A DNA stretch of 64,000 nt, taken from the NCBI GenBank assembly GCA_032622095.1, contig CP136069.1:6333036-6397035 (forward strand), in the 5' to 3' direction. Each line of letters begins with the position of its first letter. The first letter of the stretch is position 1. This document shows, piece by piece, positions 62,698-64,000 of this stretch. Made by a program: the position numbers and the translations under genes. The DNA comes from Siphonodentalium dalli. Its lineage: Eukaryota; Mollusca; Scaphopoda; Gadilida; Siphonodentaliidae. The notes beneath the pieces are model-generated. The model saw only the letters and a list, made by a program, of their open reading frames with translations. It ran no database searches and was not told the origin of the DNA.

Positions 62698-62742
62698 CCG
62701 ACTGACCGCTTGTCTTTGTGTGAATAAGCGGCCGTTCTGAAT
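62698..62742 (+). repeat. Direct repeat flanking the coiled-coil frame, copy 1
   Basis: GACTGACCGCTTGTCTTTGT then GTGAATAAGCGGCCGTT; it recurs at 63102-63140 with one C/T change. Confidence 0.9.
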
Positions 62743-62840
62743 CTGAATGGGTTGTTTGGGGGGGGGGGGCTATCCCCGGGATGGTCGAAAGGGTCAATGA
62801 ACCCTTTCCTTCACCCCCCATTTTTAGCCTTTAATTCAAA

Positions 62841-63143
62841 TTACATGAAAAAAAAGGAGAAAAAAAGAAGATTATTTGTTTCTGTTGGAATTATTTTGCT
62901 TTTTCCTTCGTTTCTTTGGGTTTGGTGTTGTTTTCTCGGTTGAGATGGTGGAGTTGACATCTCTCGCATCTGTTGTTGTTGGCGAATGAGCTGGATCTGG
63001 TGTTGTCTTTCTGTTTCGTATTTTCTTTGATTTTCTTCTACTTCGTTCATGATGTCTTGGACTCTCTTCTCCTGCTCCCTGAATCGCCGCTGTTCTTTTC
63101 CCGACTGACCGCTTGTTTTTGTGTGAATAAGCGGCCGTTTCAT
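62841..63143 (-). CDS. Unrecognised Gln/Glu/Arg-rich coiled-coil reading frame
   Basis: A 100-codon minus-strand frame with a strongly helical, charged middle: KEQRRFREQEKRVQDIMNEV, then a Glu/Gln-rich stretch with IRQQQQMREM, followed by a Pro/Gln/Arg segment. The heptad-like pattern predicts a coiled coil over about residues 17-65. The composition is unlike the AT-rich shadow frames around it, so it may be a real exon or a fragment of a mobile-element structural protein. Its first 15 residues derive from the direct repeat at 63102-63140; the other copy of that repeat gives the same RPLIHTKTSGQSG peptide in a separate minus frame (62636-62821). The last residues (LLFFSFFFM) are translated T-rich DNA and are probably not coding. 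Start, end and function are unknown. Confidence 0.35.
   Translation of the reverse strand: MKRPLIHTKTSGQSGKEQRRFREQEKRVQDIMNEVEENQRKYETERQHQIQLIRQQQQMREMSTPPSQPRKQHQTQRNEGKSKIIPTETNNLLFFSFFFM
63102..63140 (+). repeat. Direct repeat flanking the coiled-coil frame, copy 2
   Basis: GACTGACCGCTTGTTTTTGT then GTGAATAAGCGGCCGTT, the same as at 62698. The unit between the copies is about 404 bp. Confidence 0.9.
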
Positions 63144-63227
63144 TAGTACCGCTGATAATATACCTACTAGTCAGGGGAGGTAATCGCGGCCATCGACGAT
63201 AACTCTGCTAGTCGCAACCGGTCCATT

Positions 63228-63654
63228 GGGAATCACTGACTGGTTTCACCTAGTCGACAGTGTTAACGTTTCGGCCAAATTCACTGAATTGAAGCCTGCA
63301 GGCCATACCAGTGATGTTTACCCAGCTAGATTGACACCAGTTGATCACGAAAATGCAAGAAAAATCATAGGTCATGTGTTACTTTTTAAAATAAATCACC
63401 AAGTGTACGACAGGGCTATCCCATGCACATCCAAATTTGATCTGAAAAACCCCAGAACAACAGCAGCTAGTTAAATAAATTTCCCGTTCATAAAATTATT
63501 TAGATATCATGTACAAATCAAATAAACGCGACGTCATCCTTTAGTAACGTGTCGCATGTATCAGGTGAAGGTAATTCTTCAGTTACCTTTACCATTCCAC
63601 GGTGTACTCGCCCCCCCCCCCCCTCCTCTGGAACACATTTAGCTCCCTGATTCC
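63228..63654 (+). repeat. Dispersed repeat, uninterrupted copy (empty site for the 4.4-kb element)
   Basis: It matches 9757-9863 joined to 14245-14615. It contains a 82-codon open frame (63226-63474: SVNVSAKFTELKPAGHTSDV, then YPARLTPVDHENARKIIGHV) whose first half stays open in the split copy. No domain was recognised, so I annotate it as a repeat that may carry part of an old element protein. A C-run of about 13 lies at 63611-63623. Confidence 0.85.
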
Positions 63655-64000
63655 TATATATATGTATATGTGTAATACACAGCGGTTCTTATAGTATTTT
63701 ATCCAAATATAGACCTTACTGAAACCAAAAATGGATTATTTCGGGCAGTATAGTGGTTTATTTTTTCAATATGAGGCAACCTGAAAATAAGTGTCAATCG
63801 TCAAAATAAAGCCAAGAAAACCCCCCCCCCCATTTTATTAGCTGATGCATCTCGTACAACTGAAATGTGCCCTTATACACCATAATATTACTAATTGAAG
63901 AGGAAATGTTAATATACATTTTGAGAGGGATATATTGTCCAATTTTAACCCTTTTCATGCAGAATTGGCAATTTATAAAAAACCTGATTCCATTCGTACA
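63655..64000. other. Right edge of window, nothing recognised
   Basis: AT-rich with a C-run near 63821; no gene or clear repeat. Confidence 0.4.

Overview
The window looks like nuclear DNA from an intron-rich animal, most likely a marine invertebrate. It is AT-rich, almost gene-free and dominated by tandem repeats, miniature inverted-repeat (foldback) elements and decayed transposons. Two pieces of recognisable animal genes set the context: a clean first exon of cystathionine gamma-lyase (56.08-56.22 kb, with a TATA box upstream and a GT splice donor) and a broken carbohydrate sulfotransferase (45.6-46.5 kb). I cannot name the species. No bacterial operons, rRNA, tRNA or CRISPR arrays were seen.

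Left part (1-14.7 kb): non-LTR retrotransposon remnants (0.7-1.0 kb on the minus strand, 3.04-3.28 kb on the plus strand), a duplicated 3' segment, and foldback elements. A 165-bp satellite of about 19 monomers follows (6.0-9.2 kb). A 4,381-bp DNA element (9,864-14,244) has 21-bp terminal inverted repeats and a 5-bp target duplication. It splits an older repeat whose uninterrupted copy lies at 63.2-63.65 kb of this same window, so the empty site can be read directly.

Centre (14,686-43,900): about 29 kb of almost identical tandem DNA made from two modules, A (about 451 bp, inverted-repeat ends) and B (about 898 bp). Sixteen A and 25 B copies alternate in higher-order patterns: ABB four times, then a 3,604-bp B-B-A-B-A unit three times, then mostly AB dimers. 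The array runs into a 100-N assembly gap, so its true length is unknown.

Right part (44-64 kb): a G-rich 30-bp minisatellite, the sulfotransferase relic, several families of foldback MITEs (one with two 67-bp hairpins per element, one flanked by TTAA), a kilobase of ATC repeats, and a 2.1-kb element packed with CTTAAG-centred palindromes. The cystathionine gamma-lyase promoter and exon 1 follow, and all sequence to the right edge is presumably intron 1 of that gene, filled with nested foldbacks. A minus-strand coiled-coil reading frame (62.8-63.1 kb) is the only other plausible coding piece.

All homology calls are from pattern recognition by eye, and repeat counts were made by reading the sequence.
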